From Channallabes apus (Eukaryota; Chordata; Actinopteri; Siluriformes; Clariidae): 64,000 bases of DNA. A program made the translations under genes and the position numbers. The notes under the pieces were generated by a model. The model searched no databases and was not told where the DNA came from. It was given only the letters and a program-made list of their open reading frames with translations. The stretch covers positions 20,148,777 to 20,212,776 of the forward strand of contig CM060105.1 of NCBI GenBank assembly GCA_030522415.1. Reading direction: 5' to 3'. Below, piece after piece: positions 1 through 12,239 of the stretch; positions within the stretch are counted from its first letter, which is position 1, and the number at the start of each line of letters is the position of its first letter.

Positions 1-714
1 TTTGTTCAGTGATAATGCTATAATGTTCAAACAGTCATCTGTTTCAAAGTTATGTAGATTTAATAAGACTGACTTATAAGCATCATGTTGATTTCCTGTC
101 ACTTATTCAAACAAGTTTTCCTGTCGCGTTTGATCATCGTGCCCGCTCCCCAAACTGTGTGGATTTCAGCACCTGCAATATTATCCTTGAGCTCTCTTAC
201 CCCCACAATAACCATGGTCGTTAGAATGTTTGCTGCACTTTAGTCCAACGTCTGTCTGAACTCCAAATGCCAATGGTTCAAAAATACCATTTCAGCGGAG
301 TGATGCAGCGATCATCAGAGTTCATTTAGACGGCCTTTGTCAGCTTACATTAAAGCTAAGAGCCAGTTAACGTTGTGCTAAGATGCTATCATGCTGTGCT
401 CACAATATGTTGCAAATGCCAGAGTTTAATGCATTCAGTGTCTGTGCAACATCCCGTCACTCTCTCTCTCTCTCTCTCTCTGTCCGTCTGTGTTTCTCTT
501 CCTTCTTCTCTCTCTCACTCTCTCTCTCGCTTCACATTTGTAATTAATGTACAGTAAATTTGCATGAGTACACGCAACAAACCTCAAAATGCTTTAAAAT
601 TTTTAATAACATGACAAATAGGCAAAATGTGAGAAATATTGATAAATATCAAATGATTATGGTCTTATGTAGTTTGAATATATTTAGACTAATTAGACAT
701 TAAGAATAAAACCA

Positions 715-1110
715 TTCACATTAAAACCACCCAGGGGTTTTAGGTTTCCCTTGTGCCACCAGTATACAGTACATGGAACAGTATGTGATGCTCAATGGAT
801 CAGAGTGGTTGTCTAGTGTATCCCCTGGACGCTTGATTGGATTGCTTACAGGCCGAATCAACAACCTTGAACTGTTGTCCTATAGACAGCAATCTGTGAT
901 GCGCTGGGTGTTCTGATACCTTTCTATCATAGACATCATTAACTTTTATCATCATTTTGTGCCTTAATGTCAAACTGGACGAGCTGGCTTTTGTTCCTCA
1001 CAGGCATACTGTAGATGAGCTTTAGGCGTCCATAATCCTGTCCTCAGTTTACTGGTATATAATCAATAATCAGTGTTAATTAATCTGGCAGAGGTGTTAA
1101 TTAATAATCA
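715..1110. mobile_element. internally deleted Tc1-like remnant (CACCGATCAGCC-type family)
   Basis: Contains ACATTAAAACCACC, CCCTTGTGCC, GATTGGATTG, CACCTTGAACT-like and CTGATACCTTTCTATCAT pieces in the order seen in a widespread fish Tc1-like family whose ends read CACCGATCAGCCATAACATTA. Both ends are degraded. Further pieces of this family are at 9268-9545, 49110-49330 and 62578-62640. Identified from memory of the family. Confidence 0.55.
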
Positions 1111-1694
1111 TTATGATTAAGAGAGAATGAGTTGGAGTAAGTTTAAAAGTTTAAAGTCATATATGCTGATATTCATTCGAAATCCTGTGCATTGTGGTTG
1201 AAATATGGTTAGCTGAGACGACCTTATGCAATAGTAAAACCCTGTTTTCTCATGCTGACAGTTCAGGATAATTTGTACATCTCTCAGGAGTATTTAAAGT
1301 AATGTTCGCTGGAATGTTCAGCTATTAAATATGTGCTGTGTTCTTGTGCTCCCCATGACCTGCCATGAGTAAAAAATCTGTTTACTGTAAACTGCACCTT
1401 GTTCCCCTCTAACTACCATCTGCTGTGGACTGGGCTGCTGTGCAGCTCCCACTAAAAATAGAGATGCAGATTGACTCCTGAGGAGAGCAAGACCCATGCT
1501 TCCTAAGATTTCCGAAACAACCTCAACTAAATATCTGACAAAGTGTTCGACAATCCAGTAATGTCTAAGTTGTGTCTCGAATATTATTATACAAAAACAA
1601 GTAGTTTTTAATCTGTTTGTCATTTCAAATCTAAAGCATCATTTTCCAAGAGTCATCCTTTGTAGAATATCACTGACTCTTTCATCGTCTATAT

Positions 1695-1850
1695 CACTTC
1701 ATTCTGTATTCAGGGTCACGGGGGGCCTGGAGCCTATGTCACGAGACTTAGGGCACAAGGCCTAGTACACCCTGGACTCGGTGGTAATCCACTGCAGGAC
1801 ACACACACACGCTCACACACTATAGGCAGTTAAAATAAATAAATAAATAA
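1695..1850 (-). mobile_element. tRNA-headed SINE fragment (3' half)
   Basis: Minus-orientation 3' half of the SINE family described at 50551-50932: it carries the GGGTCAC..GGGGCCTGGAGCCTAT and ACACCCTGGAC segments and a CA tract, diverged, and lacks the tRNA-like head. Confidence 0.6.
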
Positions 1851-2170
1851 ATTCCAAAATGGATCAAATTGTATGCTTTACTGGAATGACAATTTTTATT
1901 TATTTTTTTTGCATTTTGATAAATATTTGTTGAAGATATACATAGTACCATAGATCCCAAGAATGTTAGCATGGACGGCAGGAAAAATAAAATGGCACTT
2001 TCAATTTCGTTTCGTGCCAAGAGGAATCATGAATTAAGATTAAATTAAGTTTAATGTCTATTTATTTAATATTTAACATCATTTACATATCGTTTCTAAA
2101 TGTTGATTGTTTTATATGCAAAAATATTATTATAATGTGTCACATTTGTGTTGTTGTTGCAGAGATTTAA

Positions 2171-2965
2171 GGCCTTGTTCACATGGGCGTTAAAATCGAC
2201 CGTTTTTCTGTCGTTCGTAGCGTCCGGTGACCGCGGATGAAGCGCAGAGGGTTTTCTACACATAGGAGTCAATGACGGTGTTCACACTGGCTTTGGTGAC
2301 ATGCGTTTGTCCGACTGCGCGGTTATACTGTGTTAAAAAAACATTGTATGCAGCTTTTTCTTGGTGTTCAAATCCCAACGAACGCAAGGAAACCGCGTCT
2401 AGTTTGTTTTCTCCGCGTCGGAGGACCGGATATATCCCATGATCCTACATGCTATACATGGGGAAATGCGGAAAAAAGGCAAAAATAAAATGCTTAAAAA
2501 ATAAAACTTGCGCGGAAATGTTCGCATTTCTTCATAAACCACAAAAAACTTCCTTTAATCCGATGTTGTGCAGTCAGAGGGTGAACCCAGTAGCGGCGGC
2601 GATTTTTTTTCTCTCCCTACGTCGCCGTATTATTTAAAAAATATTTGTATATATTATATAAAAAAATAATTTAATTACAATTTTAAAAACAATAAGATTA
2701 ATGTCTAATATAGCAAAATGGTCCATATTAAAACGAGGCACCTCAAATAAAACGACAAGGGCTTTCATATCCAGTTCCCGACACACTGCCCCCCACAGGT
2801 TAAACACACAAACTACAATTTGGGCTGCAGGCTAACGTTAGACAGAGACAAACGAACGCCAGTGTAGAAGTCAATCGAGCGGCACTACAAAACGCAACAT
2901 AAACGTATAGGACGTTCTGAGCTCGTTCGTTTATCCAACAATTTAACGCCCGTGTGAACAAGGCC
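2171..2965. mobile_element. Harbinger-like non-autonomous element (MITE), 795 bp
   Basis: Terminal inverted repeats GGCCTTGTTCACATGGGCGT (left) and its near-perfect complement at the right end (AACGCCCGTGTGAACAAGGCC), flanked by TAA on both sides (2168-2170, 2966-2968). A 3-bp TAA/TTA target duplication is typical of PIF/Harbinger elements. The interior is part GC-rich, part AT-rich, and encodes no transposase. Confidence 0.65.
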
Positions 2966-2968
2966 TAA

Positions 2969-4380
2969 GACTTTAAGTTTTTAACAAAGGAAAACAAACA
3001 TAAACAAACACAAACTTGAAACAGGAACAAACTAAACCTGAAGCTTTGGAACAAAGAACTAGAACAAAACATGAAGCATGGTCAAACAGAACAGAAAACA
3101 GCAGTACAATAGTTTAACAAAACAGATGCAAGATCAAGAACTGAACCAAGGACAAGACTATTTATAAAGAAACTAATGAGCCACCTCGGTTCAGGTGAGT
3201 ACTGTACCACCATCACCTGACCGAGGTGCATTCTGGGAAACGAAGTCCAAAACTCTTTGGGCACAGGGCGCCCTCTAGGGGTCAACCATGACATAATGTT
3301 GGAAATCGGTAACATTGGTTATATTTTTGGGTAACTGAAACGGATGACCTGCATTTACATTATTTTATATGAGAAAATGCGTTTCGTAGGACACAATGTC
3401 ACCTTACAAACTCGCCTCCAAACGGATTAAATTTGTATGCAAAGGAACCACTGAAAGTAAATCATTAGAATGTTCTTAACGTCTGTAGGCACGATCATAC
3501 TTGGATTATTAACATGAATGCATTTCCTGTTACACAATTGCACTTTCAATCTTTTACTATAGAACAAAGCGGGAAATTATTAATGTGTTTCACTTTTGAG
3601 TCTATTTCTTCTCAAGGTTTCTTCCTCATGTCGTCTCAGGGAGTTTTATCTTGTCACCTTTACCTATGGCTTTCTAATTAAACAAAACTCATGAAGCTAA
3701 AAATGTGTAATGTAATTTATACTCAAATTCCTTATTTCTGTAAAGCTACTTTTTAACTGTGTCCATTGTTTAAAGTGCTACACAAATAAAATTAAATATA
3801 TACCAATTCTATTTTTTTAAGTGCACAAGCAAACCACAGCCATAATCAGCAAAGAAATATTGTAAAAATGACCTACTGTTGCTTGAAGTTAGCACTTAAA
3901 GTGTTTGAGAAATTAAATGGCGTTATAATGCATTGAGTTTTTACTGGCAGGTATTCATGAAAGCTACTGTACGTACAGTGTAAATGAACGAATATCTTAC
4001 AAAGTAATGGATTACTACAGAGATGTCTTAATAGAAACTTTTCCCATCTGTGCATTACAAGAAAACATTTTCCCTCATTCACTTACACCACTTCACATGA
4101 GCACTTGAAATTAATGTCTCTTAAGTGGTCTTGTCAAAATGAAGGCTATGTTCTTTATTGTACAACATTTCCCACAAGGACTGAGTAAAAACTAGCTAGC
4201 GTTGTACTCTACATAGCTACATAGCACTTGAATGAATTGCCAATCAAATATTAATGGACCAACAGCTGCCAATCAATATTCTTTAAACAACTGTCACTAG
4301 TTTTACAGGCACTGTAACAAAGAAATGGTTCAGGGTTGCCAGATTGATCAATTTACCTTTACATACTGGGTGAAAAAAAA
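2969..4380. other. intergenic, no gene seen
   Basis: No coding or repeat family recognised. A CTCF-like GGCGCCCTCTAGGGGTC word lies at 3268-3283. Confidence 0.5.
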
Positions 4381-4384
4381 TCTA

Positions 4385-4700
4385 GCAGACATCTATCAGA
4401 GGGACATTCCATCATCCATCCACCTAGGAACCTTTGTAGTCCAAATAGGGACCGTGAAAACCAATGGTGACCCCATTGTATTTATTCCCATTTGGTATGA
4501 CCGTGGTAGGACCTCCAGTCAACATTCACATGCACACAGTACAAGCAATTTGGGAATGCCAATTGGCCGAATCTGCATGTTTTTAAACGGAGGGAACCCA
4601 CCAAGCACATGAGAACATGCAAACTCCATGCACACAGACTCAACGCGGGCATCGAACCCAGGACCTGAAAGTGCAAGGTGACAGTGCCTCCCACAGGGAC
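4385..4700 (-). mobile_element. diverged tRNA-headed SINE copy
   Basis: Minus orientation. AATTTGGGAATGCCAATTGG, GAACATGCAAACTCCATGCA and CGGGCATCGAACCCAGGACC match the SINE family; box B is recognisable in reverse complement. Confidence 0.6.
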
Positions 4701-6046
4701 ATTACAGGCTTGTTAGTCTGTACTAAAAAAATGAGTTGAGATAACTGGAATTAATTTGGAGCAATGAAAGTAGATTCACACAGATTGTATAGTATGCATT
4801 ATAAAATAGTAAAAGAGAATCTTTATTGTGATGCTGTGCCCATATACTGTATGACTGGTCTGGTACAGTTCATACGGTACTATTGCATTGATCTGGTAAG
4901 ATAATTCCTTACCAAACATTGACCTCAGAATGAATCATTTTGGTTGGAAAACTTTTAAAATTGCTAAAGTTTTACTGGAAGTGATGCCAATGTTCTGCTA
5001 AGCTTTTACCTGACTACCACATTTGGAGAGTTCATATTGATGGTGATCATTTTGAACCACAACCATTTGAATGTAAAACCTAAAGTATGAACAATGACAC
5101 AAAAATGACAAGACATCAAAGACAAAAGTGGCTGAGTGGAATAAAAGGAACACAATAACTATAGACAGTAAGCTATGGAAGATAATCATTTGAGATGTAA
5201 GGTTCATGTTAATCTATGCATTCTAATACATAATCATTTCTATAGTAGCCACTTATAAAGGCACTCAGGGACTTAACATAAATTACATGACAGTTGTCCA
5301 GCAAGACAATGTTGTGATTGTGTAACAATAGTGTGATTATTTATATGGTGAGTTTTTTTTTTTTTTTTTTTTTGGAAAAAGCTTGTAAAGAACAAGCATA
5401 CACAATAAGAATAAAACCGAATGTAATAAAGAACTAGAATTCAGTGTACTAAGAAGCAAAGAGAAAAACTGGAGAGCTATGAACAAAACAAGACAATTAC
5501 CAGATCTGATGATCGTCAAGATGGGTGATTCATGACAGTCTCTAAGATAAAGTAAAGCAATGAATTAAAAATGATAATAGATTCACAGGATAGGATGCAA
5601 ATGTATGATGTTACCAAAGATATGCACATTTTTAAGAAATAAGATCAGTGACCTTACTAAGATCAATTTGCAAATAGGAATCTATAAGATATCAGCAAAG
5701 CAAAGGTCACAAGGAAAGGCTAAGATGAGGTAAGAAGGTAGCTGAGCACAATAAGATGGTGAGCTAATTTGTTAGCAGTGAGGTGATAACTCATTTGAGA
5801 TGTTATTTGTTGATGTACAAGGTTAAATACAGTATGTATATGAGAGATATGTTTGTTGTACTGCTTTGTTTCTTAGAAACCAAAGTAAAACATATTAAAC
5901 AATTTATCAAGATGATGCTCATTATTTAAATAGATTCAAATGGTATATTTATGATGAGTTTAAGGTCATGAGCTGGAGGGAAACACTGACCACAATAGCA
6001 AGTCATTAGAATACAAATTGAATAGGAAAATGTGTTAGGGTTTAGC
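4701..6046. other. intergenic, no gene seen
   Basis: AT-rich. A 26-27 base T homopolymer at about 5347-5373. Nothing else recognised. Confidence 0.5.
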
Positions 6047-7220
6047 TCTTAAAGGTCACATATTATACTCCATTTTAAACATGTCCCTAAAATATATATC
6101 TGTTAATGGTCCAGCTGAAATATTTAGCAGGATAACTCAGATCCTGCATTTGGGCATGCTTGATTTTCTTTCTGTTTCACTCCTTTTCCAAACCTGCTGT
6201 TCCAGTGTCTGTGGTTGTAAATTAATTATTTAAATGTTTTCAGGCTTTTCTCTGACTGCTAAACCTAGCTCTTAAATAATGCATCAGAGCGTTCTATTTT
6301 TATAATTTGTTTTGTTTTGTAAGCCGTGACCAATACAATAGGAAAAAGGACAAACCGATGGGTGGGTGAGTTGCCCATAAAACAACTCCTTGTTGTCCTT
6401 CCTAACTACTTATGTGGTAACATTTCCTATACCCCGTGTCCAGATGAATATACATCCAAACAGCTTGTGTCTGCTGAAACCCTTTTGTTTATTCATTCAT
6501 TCATTTTCTGTACCGCTTTATCCTTATATACAGGGTCGCGGGGGCCTGGAGCCTATCCCAGGACACTTACGGCACAAGGCAGGGTACACCCTGGACAGGG
6601 TGCCAATCCATCGCAGGGTACACACACACACTCATTCACACACTACGGGCAATTTGGAATGTCAATTAACCTATCCTACATGTCTTTGGACTGTGGGAGG
6701 AAACCGGAGTACCCGGAGGAAACCCACCAAGCACGGGGAGAACATGCAAACTCCATGCACACTGAGACGGGAATCGAACCTGGACCCTGGCGGTGCAAGG
6801 CGACAGTGCTAACCACTACACCACCGTGCCCCCTTTTGTTTAATAACATTAAATCATTTTTCTGTCATTGTGTCTCTCTCTATGACTTACATGTTAATGG
6901 CTGTTTTGTTTATTGTACAAGACACAGAGCAAAAGCTTAAATATGTTCACTTTCCAAAAGCTTAAACATGCTCTCTTTATCGATAATAATCAGAGGGCTT
7001 TAGGTATCATGCATGTGCGTTCGTCCATCAGCCAGTAAGGTGTGGCGGGTATCCCAAGCAATAAACCTTCTTTTATTAATTAATCTTAAAACTTAAAATT
7101 TCAGGCACTTTTCTTTACACAGGGATTGTTTTTTCTCATGACTTTAGTTTGTGCAGACTGGAGACCCACCTGAATGTCTAAAAATGACTAAAAAGTACAC
7201 TTTACATAATAGGTCCCCTA
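6047..7220. mobile_element. non-autonomous DNA element, interrupted by a SINE
   Basis: Left end TTAAAGGTCACATATTATAC and right end ACATAATAGGTCCCCTATAA are imperfect inverted matches. Internal phrases (GTCCAGCTGAAATA; TGGAGACCC.CTGAA.GTCTAAAAATGACTAAAAAGT) recur at 17110-17440, and end-like pieces recur at 22190-22780 and 24393-24425. No transposase. The SINE at 6492-6830 was inserted later. Confidence 0.45.
6492..6830 (-). mobile_element. full-length tRNA-headed SINE with 12-bp target duplication
   Basis: Minus orientation: starts with the (ATTC)n complement of the ATGAATGA tail and ends with the reverse complement of a tRNA-like head (GGTTCGATTCCCG box B; GTAGTGGTTAGCACTGTC box A). Flanked by perfect CCCTTTTGTTTA copies at 6480-6491 and 6831-6842. 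This copy lacks the box-B duplication seen in other copies. Confidence 0.85.
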
Positions 7221-7692
7221 TAAGAGGCAACTCACTTTAATCTGAAGCACTCTGTACCTGAACTAAAACCATTCTAGAAGATAAGGTTTGCTTTCATTTT
7301 ACTGTTTCGATTTGCAAATTCTCTCACAAACGTTGCAGTACTGATCAGCAACACATTTGCTTTATGAAAGATATAGTTTATTTGTAATACAGCTCTGGCT
7401 GTTAGTGCTAGCCTTACATCTGGTCCGCTTCTGATGACTTGTCTGTCTGCAAAAGATAAGAGGTTATATTGGGTACAGATCAAAGCATTTTAGTGTGCAG
7501 TAGACAGGCTGCGAGATTAGATGTTGATTTGTCTCAGACTGTGGGGAGATGCGCTTCTGCCAAAATGTTGAATTGTAGCAATCAACAGCTGTGGGTTTAC
7601 ATCAGTCAGATTACCTCCTGATTATTAAACATTATCCATTTTGCTTGAAAATAGCACCAAGATGGAATCAGAATATTAAAACGCTATGGGAG
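7221..7692. other. intergenic, no gene seen
   Basis: No recognisable gene or repeat. Confidence 0.5.
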
Positions 7693-7980
7693 CAGCTGCA
7701 GCATGGTGACGTAGTGGATGGCATTGAGGCCTTGCGCCTCCGGGGACGATGGTTCGGGTTTCACCTCGGGTCTGTGTGCATGGAGTTCCCTGTGCTTGGT
7801 GGGTTTCTTCCCACAGTCCATGCAGACTAGATTAGAGGATGTTATGATGTTGTGCATGCTTGTGAAACCCGTCCAGGGTGTATCCTGTCCCAAAATCTGC
7901 CGCGAGTCCCCTGGGATAGGTTCCTGAAACACAACCCTCAACAAACGACTAATGCATACTATTTGTATGTAACTTGTAAA
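7693..7980 (+). mobile_element. diverged tRNA-headed SINE copy
   Basis: Plus orientation. CATGGTGACGTAGTGGATGG (head), GCATGGAGTT, CTTGGTGGGTTTC, CCCACAGTCCATGCAGA and CCCGTCCAGGGTGTATCCTG match the family with many substitutions. Confidence 0.65.
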
Positions 7981-8679
7981 GTGTATAAGAAGGTTGAGAT
8001 TTGAGATGAGCTCAACAGTTAGGTTTCTTACAACTATATTCTTACTAAAATGAAAGAAAAAAAAGCTCATCACCTGTCAATCAAAACAACAGTAGACAGA
8101 AGTATGTCTCTGTGAGATATGATATGTGGAAAAGGCCAGCAAGTTCTTTTCCCCGCCCTATGATGTTGGCTTCATGTCTCTTAAAGAAGGCATCTGAGCC
8201 TTCACCTCCCATTATTCATTTCTAATGTTTAATTGGGAAGGGATAGCTGGTGAGTGGGAATTACAGTACTGTATGTGGTGACCAAATTGAAGGAACAAAG
8301 AGTAGAAAAAGACTCTTTTCCCCCCTATTCTAATGGTTATGAGATACATCTTTTTATCATAAAGTCAGGTTGCTTAACCGGTCTACAGCAAATTCAATAA
8401 TATACAAATACACACATATGGTTTGTCTGGACAAAGTACTTTTTAAAAAAAACTCCTGGTTCGAAATTATTATCGGGATTTCAAATAAAAAAAGCTGTTT
8501 TTGGACTGCTATTGTGTGCCACACCAATAAAGAAGGTATTAATTAACAACCACATAACACCATTCCTATGATTTAGCAGATCCCCATGTTCCACAGAAGT
8601 GTCCACTATTTGTCCAAATTAGACAGTTATCTAGAATTCAGGGTTGCTATACAGTAACTGTCCCCATCCTTTAGTCAAA

Positions 8680-9110
8680 CACAGCCCACAGGACTAATAT
8701 TGTTATCCTAAACGAGGCGGGCATGTGCATCGAGACTAAACTGTAGCCAAAGAGAAAGCGAGAGAGTTCCGGACGAAGCTGCCATAAGTCTTCCTCTGCT
8801 TTCTCCTGTCTCAGGCGGCTATGCAGGCCAGCTGTGCGTAATTGGCTCACCGTGCTCATTCACAGCTCTGTCAGCGTGATTTGCCAGTTTGCTGATGTAG
8901 AGAGACAGAGGTGCTGCTTCTGTGTCTCTTCGGGTTTGACTTCACGGGATCGGCTAAAGCACTATATGAGGACGGAGCTGCGGTGAGGAAGGAGGATTGC
9001 GAGCGCGTCCCCTTTCACCTTTATTGTTTTTTATCACATCCAGCATTCAGATTCATCCTCGGCACTGCTATATTGGCATCCTGCGCATCAAACGTTAAAA
9101 AGTAATTCCC
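8680..9110. other. GC-richer unique stretch, possible conserved non-coding DNA
   Basis: Higher complexity and higher GC than its flanks, free of recognised repeats, with no ORF that reads like a protein. A donor-like TGCGGTGAGG occurs near 8980. It could be a conserved element or an untranslated exon of an unseen neighbour. Speculative. Confidence 0.2.
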
Positions 9111-9267
9111 ACTTCTTTAAAGTGCCGATCATAAAGGTGTGAGAAGGTCGGCTGTAAAGTGAGTGAAGTGTGAGTGTAAAAAGACTCCTGTTTAATGATG
9201 CACATTATGGTGAACATGAGGAGGAAGATCTGAGCACAGCTGACTTCACTGCTTTGTCATATACACC

Positions 9268-9545
9268 GATCAACCACTAAAAGTAGCACTAACACCACCA
9301 GGTGAACTGAATAACATTGATTGTCAATTATAGAATGCTTTTCCTGCAATTAAACCTGCAGAAAAGCCAAGTTAGCACAACATGATGATAAAAGTCGATA
9401 CTTGCCATAATACAAAGGCACCAGAACCCTCAGTGCATAACAGCCTGCCACATAGATTTTGGGGCGATCGGGGCAGTTCGAGTCTCTTTGGGCAATGGCT
9501 CCACACCGTCTCTGGGAGTGTGCAGTGCTGTCTTGCACCAGGATG
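9268..9545. mobile_element. Tc1-like remnant (CACCGATCAGCC-type family)
   Basis: Begins with the terminal sequence CACCGATCAACCACTAAAAG and continues CACCAGGTGAACTGAATAAC. Internal pieces such as CTTGCACCAGGATGTTAGCG and GGATCCTTTGGG follow the order of the autonomous family. No transposase reading frame remains. Confidence 0.55.
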
Positions 9546-9736
9546 TTAGCGGGCGGATCCTTTGGGTGCTGTGTGTCCTCAAAAACATACTACTGTGTGT
9601 AGTCATATGACTCTGGAGGAGAAAAAAAAAAGAAAAAGTATCCTAGCGTTAATAGTAGAGCAAAGACTTACAGTTCAAACCATGTTAGTTTCAGGGCAAA
9701 AAAAAGTCCATTAGTCATAATCAAGGTAAAATTTTA

Positions 9737-10942
9737 ATGAATCATTATATTGATTCATTGCCCAGCATATGTGCTTTAGTTTTCTATATTGGATTCTTCT
9801 CCACTGGTAAGAACAACCTTAATGATCCCAACCAATCTGGATTCAAAGTGGCACATTCCACAGAGACTGCCCTTCTGTCAGTCACTGAGAAGCTCCATGC
9901 TGCTAGATCTGCTAAACTGTCATCTGTTCTCATCCTCCTGGTCCTGTCAGCTGCATTTGACACAGTGAACCACAAGATTCTATTATATATTCATACAAGC
10001 CTTGGAATTTGTGGAACAGCGTGGCAATGGTTTGCTTCTTAACTAGAAGATAGGTCATATGAGGTAACATGGAGTGGATCTACATCTGCCCCACGTAGAC
10101 TCTCTACTGGTGTCCCACAGGGCTCAGTACTTGGTCCTCTTCTGTTCTCCCTCTATACCCAGTCTCTTGGTTTCCACCCGGATCTCAGCATGTCTGGCAG
10201 ACATCTCATTCAGCTAAAGCTCAATCTGAGTAAAACTGAACTGTTGTTCATCCCTTGTGACTCATCCCCAGGTCAAGACCTTGTGATATCCCTGGATAAC
10301 AACCAAATCACTCCTTCAGCCACTGCCCGCAATCTTGGGGTAACCGTGGACAATCATCTGTCATTTTCCCCACACATCGCTAACCTTACTCGCTCTTGTA
10401 GATTTCTTCTTTACAATATCAGAAGAATTCGCCCATTTCTTTCTTCACAGGCTACTCAGGTGCTTGTTCAGTCCCTTGTTATTTCAAGACTGGACTACTG
10501 CAACTCACTCCTGGCAGGTCTGCCTCTGTCCATGATACGTCCTCTGCAACTGATCCAGAATGCAGCAGCACGTCTCGTTTTTAACCTCCCCAAGTCCTCC
10601 CACACCACCCCACTCCTCCGCTCCCTGCACTGGCTTCCTGTAGCTGCCCGCATCAAATTCAAAACGCTGATGCTTGCCTACAAAGCTAAAAATGGCCCAG
10701 CACCCACTTACCTCTCTGCTCTAATCACACCACGCACTGCACCACGTTCCCTCCGATCCTCCAGCACTGCTCGCCTCATCCCACCATCTCTCAGGGATCG
10801 AGGGCGACATTCATCCAGGCTCTTTTCTGTTCTGGCACCTAGGTGGTGGAACGAACTTCCTCTAGATGTCCGTACAGCAGAGACTTTGACTATCTTTAAA
10901 CGACGACTCAAGACACATCTGTTTCTCCAGTACTTGGACTAA
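9737..10942 (+). pseudogene. LINE reverse-transcriptase ORF2 fragment with premature stop
   Basis: One reading frame interrupted by the stop at 10040-10042, with an internal deletion over the catalytic YADD motif. It cannot yield active reverse transcriptase. The open 250-codon tail is a relic. Confidence 0.8.
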
Positions 10943-11135
10943 CCTCCCCCCCTCCCACCACCAAAAAAAAAAAAATCCCTCTTCCCAGTTGTGTTGGACT
11001 AATAGCACTTAGTTATTAACCTAGTTAACCCAGTGTAAGTATGTATCCATTGATGTAAACTTTAAAGCACTTTTTGTAAGTCGCTCTGGATAAGAGTGTC
11101 TGCCAAATGCCTAAATGTAAATGTAAATATAAATA
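9737..11135 (+). mobile_element. L2/CR1-type LINE, 3' part of a dead ORF2
   Basis: Reverse-transcriptase motif A (SAAFDTVNHKIL) at about 9947-9982. The frame continues to [17 protein letters not shown], then the YADD-containing segment is missing: YTQSLG is followed at once by FHPD. A TAA stop at 10040-10042 replaces the family Tyr after WFAS. The C-terminal part from 10190 to 10942 is open ([44 protein letters not shown]), typical of L2-type LINEs. The 3' UTR ends in TCGCTCTGGATAAGAGTGTC and short ATGTAAAT repeats. 5'-truncated and inactive. Confidence 0.85.
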
Positions 11136-11147
11136 TTAAATACAGTA

Positions 11148-11969
11148 CACTATATTGCTAAAAGTATTCGTTTGTCTGCCATCACATGCATATGAACTTG
11201 AGTCACATCCAACTCTTAACCCATTGGGTTTAATATGATGTTGGCCCCTTTGCAGCTACAGTATAACAGCTTCAACTCTTCTGTGAAGGGGGTATCTGAG
11301 AGGTGCAGTGGTAAAGTGCTCGCCTTATCATCTGTAGATCACGAGTTTGATTCCCGGGTGATGCTGTAGCCTCTCGCAGCCGGAGGTCTAGAGAGAGCTG
11401 ATTGGCCGAGCTCTCTCAGAGGGGAGGGCTGAGAGGTACTTTGTGCTCCCACATTAATCACGGCTCTACAGCTAATCAGCGGCATTTGTGAGCTCACGCA
11501 AGCGAAAGGAGCGGATAGCACTGTCCTCCAAGTGTGTTACGCCGCTCCCAACGGTGATGGCAGTCAGTGACGTCACATGGTTCGGAGGAAACACGTGATA
11601 GTCCTTAAGCTACTACACCTCCCGACTGAGGTGTAGTAGCTTAATGTGGGAGCTCCTATTGATGGGGAGGGATTGGACACGACAAAAAAAAATGGAGAAA
11701 ATCTGGGAAAAATCCAAAAAAAACTCTTCTGTGACGGCATTCCACAAGGTTTAGGAGTGTCTTCATGGGAATCTTTGACCATTCCTCCAGAAGCGCATTT
11801 TGTTCCAACATGGCTGTGCATCAGTGTACAAAGCAAAGTCCATAAAGACATGGATGAGCGAGTTTGGTGGAAGAACTTGACAGAGTCCTGAGTCCTGACC
11901 TCAACCCGATAGAACACTTTTGTGATGAATTAGAGTGGAGACTGCGAGCCAGGCCTCCTCACCCAACAT

Positions 11970-11970
<1 letters not shown>
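11148..11970 (+). mobile_element. Tc1-like remnant (CACTATATTGCYAAAAGTATTCG family) split by a SINE
   Basis: Left terminal repeat CACTATATTGCTAAAAGTATTC next to TA. The transposase region survives as GAGTCCTGACCTCAACCCGA (encoding SPDLNPIEH) followed by CGAGCCAGGCCTCCTCACCC. The right end is lost into a (TA)n tract. Part of the sequence is the SINE at 11287-11721. Confidence 0.6.
11287..11721 (+). mobile_element. second tRNA-derived SINE family, 13-bp target duplication
   Basis: tRNA-like head with box A-like GTGCAGTGGTAAAGTGCTCG and box B-like GAGTTTGATTCCCGGG, then a body (TGTAGCCTCTCGCAGCCGGA...) and an A-rich tail. Perfect AACTCTTCTGTGA copies flank it at 11274-11286 and 11722-11734. Its sequence differs from the ATGAATGA-tailed SINE. 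Confidence 0.8.

Positions 11971-12022
<52 letters not shown>
11971..12022. repeat. (TA)n microsatellite
   Basis: About 26 TA units, which replace the right end of the Tc1-like remnant. Confidence 0.95.
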
Positions 12023-12027
<5 letters not shown>

Positions 12028-12239
12028 TATAATGTGTCTACTGTATGTAGTATATGATTCCTGTATTGGGAAAACCCATCGTCTGTCTTCCAAACAACAC
12101 AGCTTTGTGTTAAGTGGACAGCAGGCCACAAGATGAAGCAGGGATGCTGAATTTGTAATCATTTTCCATGGATGGCAGCCATATCTCTGGCATGCCACGT
12201 ATTTAAAGGTCATCTGTGGTTTTACAAGAGCCGGTAATG

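Larger units (their letters stand above)
1..2170. other. intergenic stretch with old repeats
   Basis: A (CT)n tract occupies about 459-534. The segments 715-1110 and 1695-1850 are transposon remnants listed separately. Nothing else is recognisable; the short ORFs follow no family. Confidence 0.6.

Noticed and set aside
6326..6940. 204-codon open frame on the plus strand
   Set aside because: It runs through the SINE at 6492-6830 in antisense; the protein is translated repeat, with no family match.
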